This document shows positions 7,355 through 13,853 of a stretch of DNA of 16,828 nucleotides, piece after piece. The position numbers and the translations under genes are program-made. The notes below the pieces were generated by a model. It made no database searches, was not told where the DNA came from, and was given only the letters and a program-made list of their open reading frames with translations. The stretch covers positions 66,152-82,979 of the forward strand of contig DHIV01000103.1 of NCBI GenBank assembly GCA_002403995.1, in the 5' to 3' direction. How positions within the stretch are numbered: the first letter of the stretch is position 1; each line of letters begins with the position of its first letter. The stretch is from Gallionella sp. UBA4737. GTDB taxonomy: Bacteria > Pseudomonadota > Gammaproteobacteria > Burkholderiales > Gallionellaceae.

Positions 7355-8014
7355 ATGAATTTAGATGACTTGAAGAAAAATTTAGCCGACTTGAAGCACT
7401 TGAATCCGAAGACTCCAGGCGCGTGGCCGTGGTCGGCAAAGATTATTGCGTTTGTGGCGATGTTTGTCGCTGTAGTGGTGGCGGGTGCATTGCTGCTATG
7501 GCAAAACGAATGGGAAACCTTGACCAAGGTCAGGGGGGAGGAAGGCCAGCTGAAGGAAACTTTTCTGAATAAAAAGAGACAGGCGATCAATCTGGACTTG
7601 ATCAAGAAACAACTTACCGAAACTCAGGAGTCATTCGGCGCTTTGCTCAAGCAACTACCCAGCAAATCGGAAATGGACGCGTTGTTGACCGATATCAATC
7701 AGGCAGGCTTGGGGCGTGGACTACAGTTCGAGCTTTTCAAGCCGGGTGCTGAAAAGATGGAAGGGGCGTTTGCCGAACTGCCGATCGCCATAAAGGTGAC
7801 GGGAAATTATGATGACATCGGCAGATTTTCCAGCGACATCGCGATGTTGCCGCGTATCGTCACGCTAAATGATATAGCGATATCCCCTGGAAGTAACGGG
7901 TTGTCCATGGATGCAGTAGCGAAAACTTTCCGTTATCTGGACGAAAGTGAAGTAGCCGCTCAGAAGAAGGCAGCCGCAGCCAAGGCCGGAGCCAAAGCCG
8001 GGGCGAAAAAATGA
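7355..8014 (+). CDS. pilO: Type IV pilus assembly protein PilO
   Basis: Bitopic inner-membrane protein that heterodimerises with PilN and links to PilP. The 219 residues have a cytoplasmic N-terminus (1-28), one membrane helix (about 29-49, IIAFVAMFVAVVVAGALLL), a coiled coil (about 55-105) and a periplasmic ferredoxin-like domain (about 108-195), with the family-typical GNYDDIGRFSSDIAMLPRIVTL. The C-terminus is an unusual low-complexity tail of Ala, Lys and Gly (about 202-219), encoded by imperfectly repeated GCC/AAG/GGN codons and possibly grown by slippage. The ATG lies 9 bp after the pilN stop; the stop TGA overlaps the pilP ATG (ATGA at 8011-8014). Confidence 0.95.
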   Translation: MNLDDLKKNLADLKHLNPKTPGAWPWSAKIIAFVAMFVAVVVAGALLLWQNEWETLTKVRGEEGQLKETFLNKKRQAINLDLIKKQLTETQESFGALLKQLPSKSEMDALLTDINQAGLGRGLQFELFKPGAEKMEGAFAELPIAIKVTGNYDDIGRFSSDIAMLPRIVTLNDIAISPGSNGLSMDAVAKTFRYLDESEVAAQKKAAAAKAGAKAGAKK

Positions 8015-8520
8015 GACTGATCTATTTTGCGCTTGCTTCGATATTGCTGGCAGGGTGTGGCGGCGAGGAGTTTCAGGATTTGCGCGATTTCGTCAAAAAT
8101 TCCGGTGCGGACATGCGCGGCAAAATAGAGCCTCCGCCAGAGGTGATGCCATATGAATATTTTGCTTACAACAATGAGACCAATCTGCCCGACCCATTCA
8201 AACCGCGAAAACCGGTGTCACATTCCGGAGGCGGCACGGGGATAAATCAGCCGGACTTCGATCGTCCTAAAGAGGCATTGGAGGAATTTCCTCTCGAAAG
8301 CCTCAAGATGGTTGGCTACCTTTACATGAATAAAGTTGGTTATGCGGTGATACGCGCTACCGATTCCAAGCTCTATCGGGTTAAGGCCGGAAATCATATC
8401 GGTACGAACTTTGGATTGATAGAAGAAGTGACCGATACGGAAGTCAAAGTCAAAGAGATGGTTCAAGACAGCGCAGGGGACTGGACTGAACGCATGAGCA
8501 GCCTGCAATTAATTGAATGA
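8011..8520 (+). CDS. pilP: Type IV pilus assembly lipoprotein PilP
   Basis: Inner-membrane lipoprotein that connects the PilN/PilO dimer to the secretin PilQ. The 169 residues start with a lipoprotein signal peptide ending in the lipobox LAGC, so Cys16 is the predicted lipidated residue. A disordered linker follows (about 20-80) with the conserved N-L-P-D-P-F-x-P segment (58-65), then a small beta-rich HR domain (about 86-168, LESLKMVGYLY... through LQLIE) that in known systems contacts the N0 domain of PilQ. The ATG overlaps the pilO stop by four bases; pilQ follows 15 bp downstream. Confidence 0.95.
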   Translation: MRLIYFALASILLAGCGGEEFQDLRDFVKNSGADMRGKIEPPPEVMPYEYFAYNNETNLPDPFKPRKPVSHSGGGTGINQPDFDRPKEALEEFPLESLKMVGYLYMNKVGYAVIRATDSKLYRVKAGNHIGTNFGLIEEVTDTEVKVKEMVQDSAGDWTERMSSLQLIE

Positions 8521-8523
8521 TTT

Positions 8524-8528
8524 AGGAG
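8524..8528 (+). promoter_or_regulatory. Ribosome binding site deciding the pilQ start
   Basis: AGGAG 7 bases before the ATG at 8536. The alternative in-frame ATG at 8647 has no purine-rich site before it, so 8536 is preferred even though it gives an unusually long leader peptide. Confidence 0.6.
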
Positions 8529-8535
8529 CAAAATA

Positions 8536-10749
8536 ATGAAACAGCTTACTGGCACTGCTATTAATTTGTTCTCTGGGCGAGCCGCGGCTTTTTCCCTGTG
8601 GGCCAAGACTGGGTTTGGCGGATCTTCGGGCTTCAACCAGCAAAATATGATATTTAAAAGCGTCCTTCACAGGGCAATCGAGGATACGGCCAGATTGCTG
8701 AGCCTGCTGATCGCATTTGGTGTTCTTGGCGTGCAGGCACAGGCGGACACGCAGAACAGCATTTCCTCCCTGAGCGTCAATACCGGTAGTGGAACGACAG
8801 TCATCAAGGTTGAATTGACGCAGCCACTGGCAAATCTGCCGGCAGGGTTTACCATCAATACCCCGCCGCGGATTGCGTTTGATTTTCCCAATACTTCAAA
8901 CGGATTGGGAAAATCGGTTCAGGATTTCAGCGAAGGGGATTTGCGCAGCGCCAATATTGTTCAGGCCGGCAGCCGCACCCGCCTTGTGGTTAACCTTAAT
9001 CAAATGCTGGCCTATGACACCAAGATCGATGGCAATAACCTTCTGATTACTTTGCATGGCAAGCCGGCAGAAATTGGGGCCGCCAGCACAGCGCGCTTTG
9101 CCGAGGCAAAACAGGGTGTGCAACAACACGAATTACGTGACATAGATTTCCGCCGCGGCAAGAATGGCGAAGGGCGCATCCAGGTCGACCTTTCCGATCC
9201 CGGTGTTGGAATTGACATACGGCAACAAGGCACCACGCTGATAGTCGATTTTCTTAAGACCGGCCTGCCGCGCAATTTGCAGCGCAAACTGGATGTGGTC
9301 GACTTTGCTACACCGGTGCAAAATGTGGATACCTTTGCACAGGGCGATAACGTGCGTATGGTGATAGAACCCACCGGCAATTGGGAGCATGCGGCCTACC
9401 AGACAGACAATAAATTCATCGTCGAAGTGAAGCCGGTCGTTGTGGATTCGGGCAAACTGGGCAAGAGCAATAAACCAGGTTATACGGGCGAAAAGCTGAC
9501 ACTGAATTTCCAGAAGATCGATGTTCGCGAAGCTTTGAATGTGATTGCCGATTTCACCGAAACGAACATGGTAATCAGCGATACCGTAAAGGGCAATATC
9601 ACTCTGCGTTTGAAGGATGTGCCGTGGGACCAGGCTTTTGACATCATCTTGCAGAGCCGTGGTCTGGATATGCGCAAGAACGGCAATGTGATCCAGGTCG
9701 CGCCTCGCGAGGAGATAGCGGCCAAGGAAAAGATCGACTTGACCGCCCATCAGGAAATCTCTGAATTGGAAGATCTGCGCACTGAAAGTTTCCAGTTGAG
9801 CTACCAAAAAGGTGATGCGGTGGCAGCGATGTTAACCAATAAGGATCAGCGCCTGCTTTCCAAGCGCGGTAGCGCGGTAGTGGATCAGCGCACCAACACT
9901 GTGTTTGTTCAAGACACACCTACACATCTGGAAGAAGCGCGCAAATTGATCAACCAAATCGACGTGCCGGTTCGCCAGGTGATGATCGAAGCGCGTGTCG
10001 TTGAGGCATCGGACAAGTTCGGCAGGGATCTGGGCGTAAGGCTTGGATATAACTCGACTGACAGTTTCAAAGTGGGTAACGGATTGGGAAATATAGGTGC
10101 CAATACCGCAACAATGGGGGTCGGGAACCCGTCGCTGAGCACGACGGCACCGTTCGTCACCACACCCAATGTCAATTTACCTGTTGCGGGTGCCGGAACA
10201 TTCTCAATGCTGTTATTCAACAGCTCGGTGAGCAAGTTGCTGTCCGTTGAATTGACCGCACTTGAGACTGACAGCAAAGGCAAGGTCATTTCCAGCCCGA
10301 GAGTTGTGACTGCCGATCAAACGGAGGCGACTATCGAGACCGGCACCGAAATCGCATATTTGCAATATACCAGCAGCGGTGCAGCAAACGCTGCGTTTAA
10401 GAAAGCAGTATTAGGCCTGAAGGTCAAGCCGCAAATTACACCGGATAACAATGTGATCATGGATGTGGACGTCACCAAGGATTCGCTGGGGTCACTTGTA
10501 TTCGGCGGCATACCAACCATAGATACCAATCATATTACTACTCAAGTGTTAGTGGAAAATGGCGGTACAGTGGTAATCGGCGGGGTGTATTCTCAAACTG
10601 TAACCGACGGTGTAAGTAAGGTCCCGCTACTCGGGGATATTCCGGTGTTAGGTTACCTATTCAGGAGCAGCAACAAAGTTGACAACAAGGCCGAATTGCT
10701 GATTTTTATCACGCCTAAAATTTTAAATGAAACATTGAATTTGCACTGA
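8536..10749 (+). CDS. pilQ: Type IV pilus secretin PilQ
   Basis: Outer-membrane secretin through which the pilus passes. The 737 residues contain two AMIN domains (about 74-165 and 190-300; these bind peptidoglycan), an STN/N0 domain (about 321-390, FQKIDVREALNVIADFT), a NolW-type N1 domain (about 415-480) and the secretin core (about 565-735) with VPLLGDIPVLGYLF (696-709) and the C-terminal LLIFITPKIL. A Gly/Thr/Asn-rich loop (about 515-560) precedes the core. The hydrophobic signal segment lies at about 53-66 with likely cleavage after VQAQA (residue 70), so the predicted leader is far longer than the usual 20-35 residues. An in-frame ATG at 8647 (Met38) would give a more normal leader but lacks a ribosome site. 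An intrinsic terminator follows. Confidence 0.96.
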   Translation: MKQLTGTAINLFSGRAAAFSLWAKTGFGGSSGFNQQNMIFKSVLHRAIEDTARLLSLLIAFGVLGVQAQADTQNSISSLSVNTGSGTTVIKVELTQPLANLPAGFTINTPPRIAFDFPNTSNGLGKSVQDFSEGDLRSANIVQAGSRTRLVVNLNQMLAYDTKIDGNNLLITLHGKPAEIGAASTARFAEAKQGVQQHELRDIDFRRGKNGEGRIQVDLSDPGVGIDIRQQGTTLIVDFLKTGLPRNLQRKLDVVDFATPVQNVDTFAQGDNVRMVIEPTGNWEHAAYQTDNKFIVEVKPVVVDSGKLGKSNKPGYTGEKLTLNFQKIDVREALNVIADFTETNMVISDTVKGNITLRLKDVPWDQAFDIILQSRGLDMRKNGNVIQVAPREEIAAKEKIDLTAHQEISELEDLRTESFQLSYQKGDAVAAMLTNKDQRLLSKRGSAVVDQRTNTVFVQDTPTHLEEARKLINQIDVPVRQVMIEARVVEASDKFGRDLGVRLGYNSTDSFKVGNGLGNIGANTATMGVGNPSLSTTAPFVTTPNVNLPVAGAGTFSMLLFNSSVSKLLSVELTALETDSKGKVISSPRVVTADQTEATIETGTEIAYLQYTSSGAANAAFKKAVLGLKVKPQITPDNNVIMDVDVTKDSLGSLVFGGIPTIDTNHITTQVLVENGGTVVIGGVYSQTVTDGVSKVPLLGDIPVLGYLFRSSNKVDNKAELLIFITPKILNETLNLH

Positions 10750-10771
10750 TCGTACAAATCGGCGAGTAATG

Positions 10772-10798
10772 GCCCGGCTAGTCCGGGCTTTTGTTTTT
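10772..10798 (+). terminator. Rho-independent terminator after pilQ
   Basis: GCCCGG (10772-10777) pairs with CCGGGC (10783-10788) around a 5-base loop, followed immediately by a T-rich tract (10789-10798). It lies 22 bp after the pilQ stop and 11 bp before the aroK ATG. It should end the pil transcript and implies that aroK-aroB-dgt depend on read-through or on a promoter hidden in or near the terminator; no convincing one was seen. Confidence 0.85.
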
Positions 10799-10808
10799 AT
10801 CGTTTACA

Positions 10809-11408
10809 ATGCAACACATGCAAAGCGATCAAGACAACAGCCGCCCGGATAACAAGCGCCCGGATAGCAACCGCAAGCTCCACTCTGGCAACCTGATCCT
10901 CGTGGGTATGATGGGCTCGGGCAAAACTACCATGGGGCGGGCGCTGGCCAAACATCTAGGCAAGGTCTTTGTGGACAGCGATGAGGAAATCATCAAGCGC
11001 ACCGGAGTGACAGTTCCGCACATTTTCGATGTCGAGGGCGAAGCCGGATTTCGTTTGCGTGAGACAGCAGCTATCCGCGATGTGGTCGGACGCGATAACA
11101 TGGTCTTGGCAACCGGCGGAGGCGCGGTGCTTGAGGAGCAAAACCGCGCGATGCTGCAACAGAACGGGATAGTTATCTACCTGAAGGCGAGTGTGCATGA
11201 TTTATGGCAGCGTACCCGCCATGATCGCAATCGCCCCTTGTTGCAAACCAAAGATCCGCATGCCAAGCTCAACGAATTGTTCCGGCAACGCGATCCGCTT
11301 TATCAGCAAGTGTCGGATATCGTCGTCCAGAGCGGCAAACAGAGTGCGCATGCCTTGATGCTGCATTTGGCGGATGAAATAGAAGCCTTTGAAAAAAATA
11401 AATCGTAG
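10809..11408 (+). CDS. aroK: Shikimate kinase
   Basis: ATP-dependent phosphorylation of shikimate, a step toward chorismate and aromatic amino acids, in the cytoplasm. With the ATG at 10809 it has 199 residues. Motifs are Walker A GMMGSGKTT (33-41), the shikimate-binding DSD (56-58), GEAGFRLRE (77-85), GGGAV (103-107) and the lid segment RHDRNRPLL (137-145). The core would suffice in about 172 residues; the first 25 are an Asp/Asn/Arg/Lys-rich extension containing a 15-bp-spaced direct repeat (CGCCCGGATA at 10842 and 10857). ATG 10818 is an equally possible start; neither has a clear ribosome site, and the TTG at 10791 lies inside the terminator's T-tract. The stop codon TAG is supplied by the REP-like element at 11405. 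Confidence 0.93.
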   Translation: MQHMQSDQDNSRPDNKRPDSNRKLHSGNLILVGMMGSGKTTMGRALAKHLGKVFVDSDEEIIKRTGVTVPHIFDVEGEAGFRLRETAAIRDVVGRDNMVLATGGGAVLEEQNRAMLQQNGIVIYLKASVHDLWQRTRHDRNRPLLQTKDPHAKLNELFRQRDPLYQQVSDIVVQSGKQSAHALMLHLADEIEAFEKNKS

Positions 11409-11448
11409 GGTGGGCTCTGCCCACCATGTCGGGCAAAGCCCGACCTAC
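11405..11448. repeat. REP doublet (REPIN/BIME-like) element between aroK and aroB
   Basis: A compact two-hairpin element. GTAG (11405-11408) is followed by hairpin GGTGGGC/GCCCACC (11409-11415 with 11419-11425, loop TCT), a 2-base AT link, hairpin GTCGGGC/GCCCGAC (11428-11434 with 11438-11444, loop AAA), and CTAC (11445-11448). Each 7-bp stem is perfect and the outer GTAG and CTAC are complementary, so on both strands the layout is GTAG followed by a hairpin. This is the known arrangement of REP sequences handled by RAYT (TnpA-REP) transposases, here as an inverted pair. There is no T-run, so it is not an intrinsic terminator. The GTAG contributes the aroK stop codon. An alternative pairing CCATG (11424-11428) with CATGG (11448-11452) also exists. 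Copy number in the genome cannot be seen from this window. Confidence 0.7.
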
Positions 11449-11509
11449 ATGGATACAGCTCGATCAGCTTGGAAAGACGGCGTACCAGTACAAAATTAAC
11501 CGGAAGATC

Positions 11510-12595
11510 ATGCAAACATTAACAGTGGGTTTAAAAGAACGCAGCTATCCGATACACATCGGCAGCGGCCTGCTCGACCAGGCCGCGTTGTTGCAACACG
11601 CGGTACCGCGCAAGCGGGTAGCCATAATTTCCAATACGACGGTCGCCCCGCTGTATCTGGAAAAGTTAAAGCATACCTTGCAGAGCATCGGTGTCAGCAG
11701 CGTGGATATTATTCTGCCGGACGGGGAGGAATATAAAAATTCTGCCATGCTGAATCTGATCTATGACGCGCTGCTCAACAATCGCTGTGAGCGCAGCACC
11801 CCGCTGATCGCGCTGGGCGGCGGCGTGATCGGCGATATGACCGGTTTTGCCGCGGCGACTTATCTGCGCGGCGTACCATTCATCCAGATACCGACCACGC
11901 TGCTGGCGCAGGTGGATTCTTCGGTGGGCGGCAAGACCGGCATCAATCACCCGCTCGGCAAGAACATGATAGGCGCGTTCTACCAGCCGCAGCTGGTGCT
12001 GGCCGATACAGACACGCTGAATACTTTGCCCGATAACGAGTTGTCGGCTGGTATTGCCGAGGTCATCAAGTACGGACTGATCCGCGACCTGCCCTTCCTC
12101 GAATGGCTGGAGCAGAACATCGACAAACTGCTCGCGCGCGATACTGCCGCGCTGCAATACGCGATCGCGCGCAGTTGCCAGAACAAGGCCGAGGTCGTTG
12201 CGGCGGATGAGCGCGAAAGCGGGGAGCGCGCACTGCTGAATCTGGGCCACACCTTCGGCCATGCGATCGAATCAGGCATGGGCTATGGCAACTGGCTGCA
12301 TGGCGAAGGTGTCGCGGCAGGCACCGTGATGGCGGCGGACCTGTCGCAGCGCCTGGGCTGGATCAGCGCGCAGGATGTGGAACGCATCCGCAAGCTGTTC
12401 GCGCGCGCCGGGTTGCCGGTGGTCGCGCCCGACCTGGGCGTGGACAAGTATCTCGAATTGATGGGGCTGGACAAGAAAGTCGAGGGCGGCAGGATGCGCT
12501 TCGTGCTGCTCAAGCAAGTCGGCTGTGCCGTAGTCTATGGCGATGTGCCAGCAGAATTGCTGCAGCAAACTTTGGAAGCGTGTGTGCATGACTGA
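11510..12595 (+). CDS. aroB: 3-dehydroquinate synthase
   Basis: NAD- and metal-dependent cyclisation of DAHP to 3-dehydroquinate, the second step of the shikimate pathway. The 361 residues from the ATG at 11510 include the NAD-binding GGGVIGDMTGF (103-113), the PTTLLAQVDSSVGGKTGIN block (128-146) with Lys142, and metal ligands Glu184 (AEVIKYG), His247 (LGHTFGHAIE) and His264 (LHGEG). These positions coincide with the E. coli numbering I recall, which supports this start. The frame stays open upstream to an ATG at 11426 inside the REP-like element; that would add 28 residues of unrelated sequence and is unlikely to be native. A GGAAG (11502-11506) precedes the ATG at short spacing. The 3' end overlaps dgt by 8 bp. 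Confidence 0.96.
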   Translation: MQTLTVGLKERSYPIHIGSGLLDQAALLQHAVPRKRVAIISNTTVAPLYLEKLKHTLQSIGVSSVDIILPDGEEYKNSAMLNLIYDALLNNRCERSTPLIALGGGVIGDMTGFAAATYLRGVPFIQIPTTLLAQVDSSVGGKTGINHPLGKNMIGAFYQPQLVLADTDTLNTLPDNELSAGIAEVIKYGLIRDLPFLEWLEQNIDKLLARDTAALQYAIARSCQNKAEVVAADERESGERALLNLGHTFGHAIESGMGYGNWLHGEGVAAGTVMAADLSQRLGWISAQDVERIRKLFARAGLPVVAPDLGVDKYLELMGLDKKVEGGRMRFVLLKQVGCAVVYGDVPAELLQQTLEACVHD

Positions 12596-13715
12596 ACTCG
12601 CCACTTACGCTGTCGCAGGGCACAACTCACGCGGCAGAAAAATAGCGGAAGATGCGCCGCAAGGCCGCAGCGAATTCCAGCGCGATCGCGACCGCATCAT
12701 CCATTCCGGCGCGTTCCGCCGCCTCGAATACAAGACTCAGGTATTCGTGAATCACGAAGGCGACCTGTTCCGCACCCGGTTGACCCACAGCATCGAAGTC
12801 GCGCAGATCGCGCGCTCCATCGCGCGGCGTTTGCGCCTGAACGAAGATCTCGCCGAAGCGATCTCGCTTGCTCATGATTTGGGGCATACACCGTTCGGCC
12901 ATGCCGGGCAGGATGCGCTGAACGCGTGCATGAAAATGTACGGCGGATTCGAGCACAACCTGCAATCGCTGCGCGTGGTGGACAAGCTGGAAGAACGCTA
13001 TGCCGAATTCGACGGGTTGAACCTGTGCTTCGAAACGCGCGAAGGCATACTCAAGCATTGCTCGGCAGACAATGCCGCAAAGCTGGGTGAGGTGGGCGAG
13101 CGCTTCCTGAACAATCGCCGCCCTTCGCTGGAGGCGCAGGTCGCCAACTTGGCCGACGAGATTGCCTACAACAATCACGACGTGGATGACGGCTTGCGCT
13201 CCGGCCTGATCACGCTGGAACAGCTCGAAACCGTGCCGCTGGTCGCCGCACAACTGAATGAAGTCCGCCATGCCTATCCCGGCCTGCCGGAGCGGCGCGT
13301 GGTGCATGAGACGGTGCGGCGCATGATCAACACGCTGGTGACCGACCTGATCCGGCAGAGCGAGTCCAATATCAGCTTGCAAGCCCCGGCCACGCTGGAA
13401 GAAGTGCGCAGCGCACCGGCACTGATCGCCTACAGCGCCGGAATGAATGAGCAACAGCGCGCGCTGAAAAACTTTTTGCGCATCCACTTGTACCGCCATT
13501 ACCGCGTGCTGCGCATGAGTGCCAAGGCGCAGCGCATCATCAGCGACCTGTTCGGCATATTCATGGCAGACAGCCGCCTGCTGCCGCCGCAATTCCAGAG
13601 CCTGGCCGAGCATGACCGCGCCCGCGCGGTGGCCGACTACATCGCCGGGATGACCGACCGCTATGCCATCCGCGAACACCGCCGTATCTTCGCGGTGGAA
13701 GAGGTACCGGTTTGA
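12588..13715 (+). CDS. dgt: Deoxyguanosinetriphosphate triphosphohydrolase-like HD protein
   Basis: HD-superfamily dNTPase-like protein that probably releases tripolyphosphate from dNTPs; substrate range cannot be read from sequence. The 375 residues show the N-terminal FQRDRDRIIHSGAFRRLEYK block (30-49), His67 (TRLTHSIEVAQ), the H96-D97 pair (AHDLGHTPFGHAG) and Asp190 (NLADEIAYNNHDVDDG), the four metal ligands of the family. Length fits the type 2 dGTPase-like group rather than the longer E. coli Dgt. The ATG at 12588 overlaps the end of aroB by 8 bp; a GTG-initiated frame from 12537 exists, but it would lie wholly within aroB and add unconserved residues. The aroB-dgt neighbourhood is common in betaproteobacteria and suggests a shared transcript. 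Confidence 0.93.
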   Translation: MTELATYAVAGHNSRGRKIAEDAPQGRSEFQRDRDRIIHSGAFRRLEYKTQVFVNHEGDLFRTRLTHSIEVAQIARSIARRLRLNEDLAEAISLAHDLGHTPFGHAGQDALNACMKMYGGFEHNLQSLRVVDKLEERYAEFDGLNLCFETREGILKHCSADNAAKLGEVGERFLNNRRPSLEAQVANLADEIAYNNHDVDDGLRSGLITLEQLETVPLVAAQLNEVRHAYPGLPERRVVHETVRRMINTLVTDLIRQSESNISLQAPATLEEVRSAPALIAYSAGMNEQQRALKNFLRIHLYRHYRVLRMSAKAQRIISDLFGIFMADSRLLPPQFQSLAEHDRARAVADYIAGMTDRYAIREHRRIFAVEEVPV

Positions 13716-13740
13716 CCGCATTGTCACTCGTGCGCTGCGG

Positions 13741-13769
13741 TTGCCCATCATCCCCAGACAAGGTAGAAT
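13741..13769 (+). promoter_or_regulatory. Candidate upstream promoter P1 of gltB
   Basis: TTGCCC (13741-13746; 4 of 6) and TAGAAT (13764-13769; 5 of 6) separated by exactly 17 bp. Transcription would start near 13776, giving an untranslated leader of about 78 bases that includes the P2 region. Judged by sequence match only. Confidence 0.45.
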
Positions 13770-13792
13770 TTCCGCCCTTTCGCTTTTGAATT

Positions 13793-13822
13793 TTGACGTG
13801 GCGGCATGTGTCGCCATATTTT
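13793..13822 (+). promoter_or_regulatory. Candidate downstream promoter P2 of gltB with inverted repeat in spacer
   Basis: TTGACG (13793-13798; 5 of 6) and TATTTT (13817-13822; 4 of 6) with an 18-bp spacer. The spacer holds the inverted repeat TGGCG (13799-13803) / CGCCA (13812-13816), which could be a regulator site blocking P2 or a hairpin in the P1 transcript. Start would be near 13829, 25 bases before the gltB ATG. Confidence 0.4.
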
Positions 13823-13853
13823 GGCTTTAATTGATTTAGATGGGTGGATGTAG

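Noticed and set aside
11405..11448. Intrinsic terminator after aroK
   Set aside because: Strong hairpins are present but no U-tract follows either, and the GTAG/CTAC-bounded inverted pair fits a REP doublet better.
12537..12587. Upstream GTG start for dgt within aroB
   Set aside because: It lies entirely in aroB sequence and the extension is not family-like; ATG 12588 gives the expected N-terminus.
12627..13817. Long minus-strand open frame (396 codons) opposite dgt
   Set aside because: It is antisense to a clearly conserved HD protein with all metal ligands. The length comes from high GC content, and the translation shows no recognisable domain.
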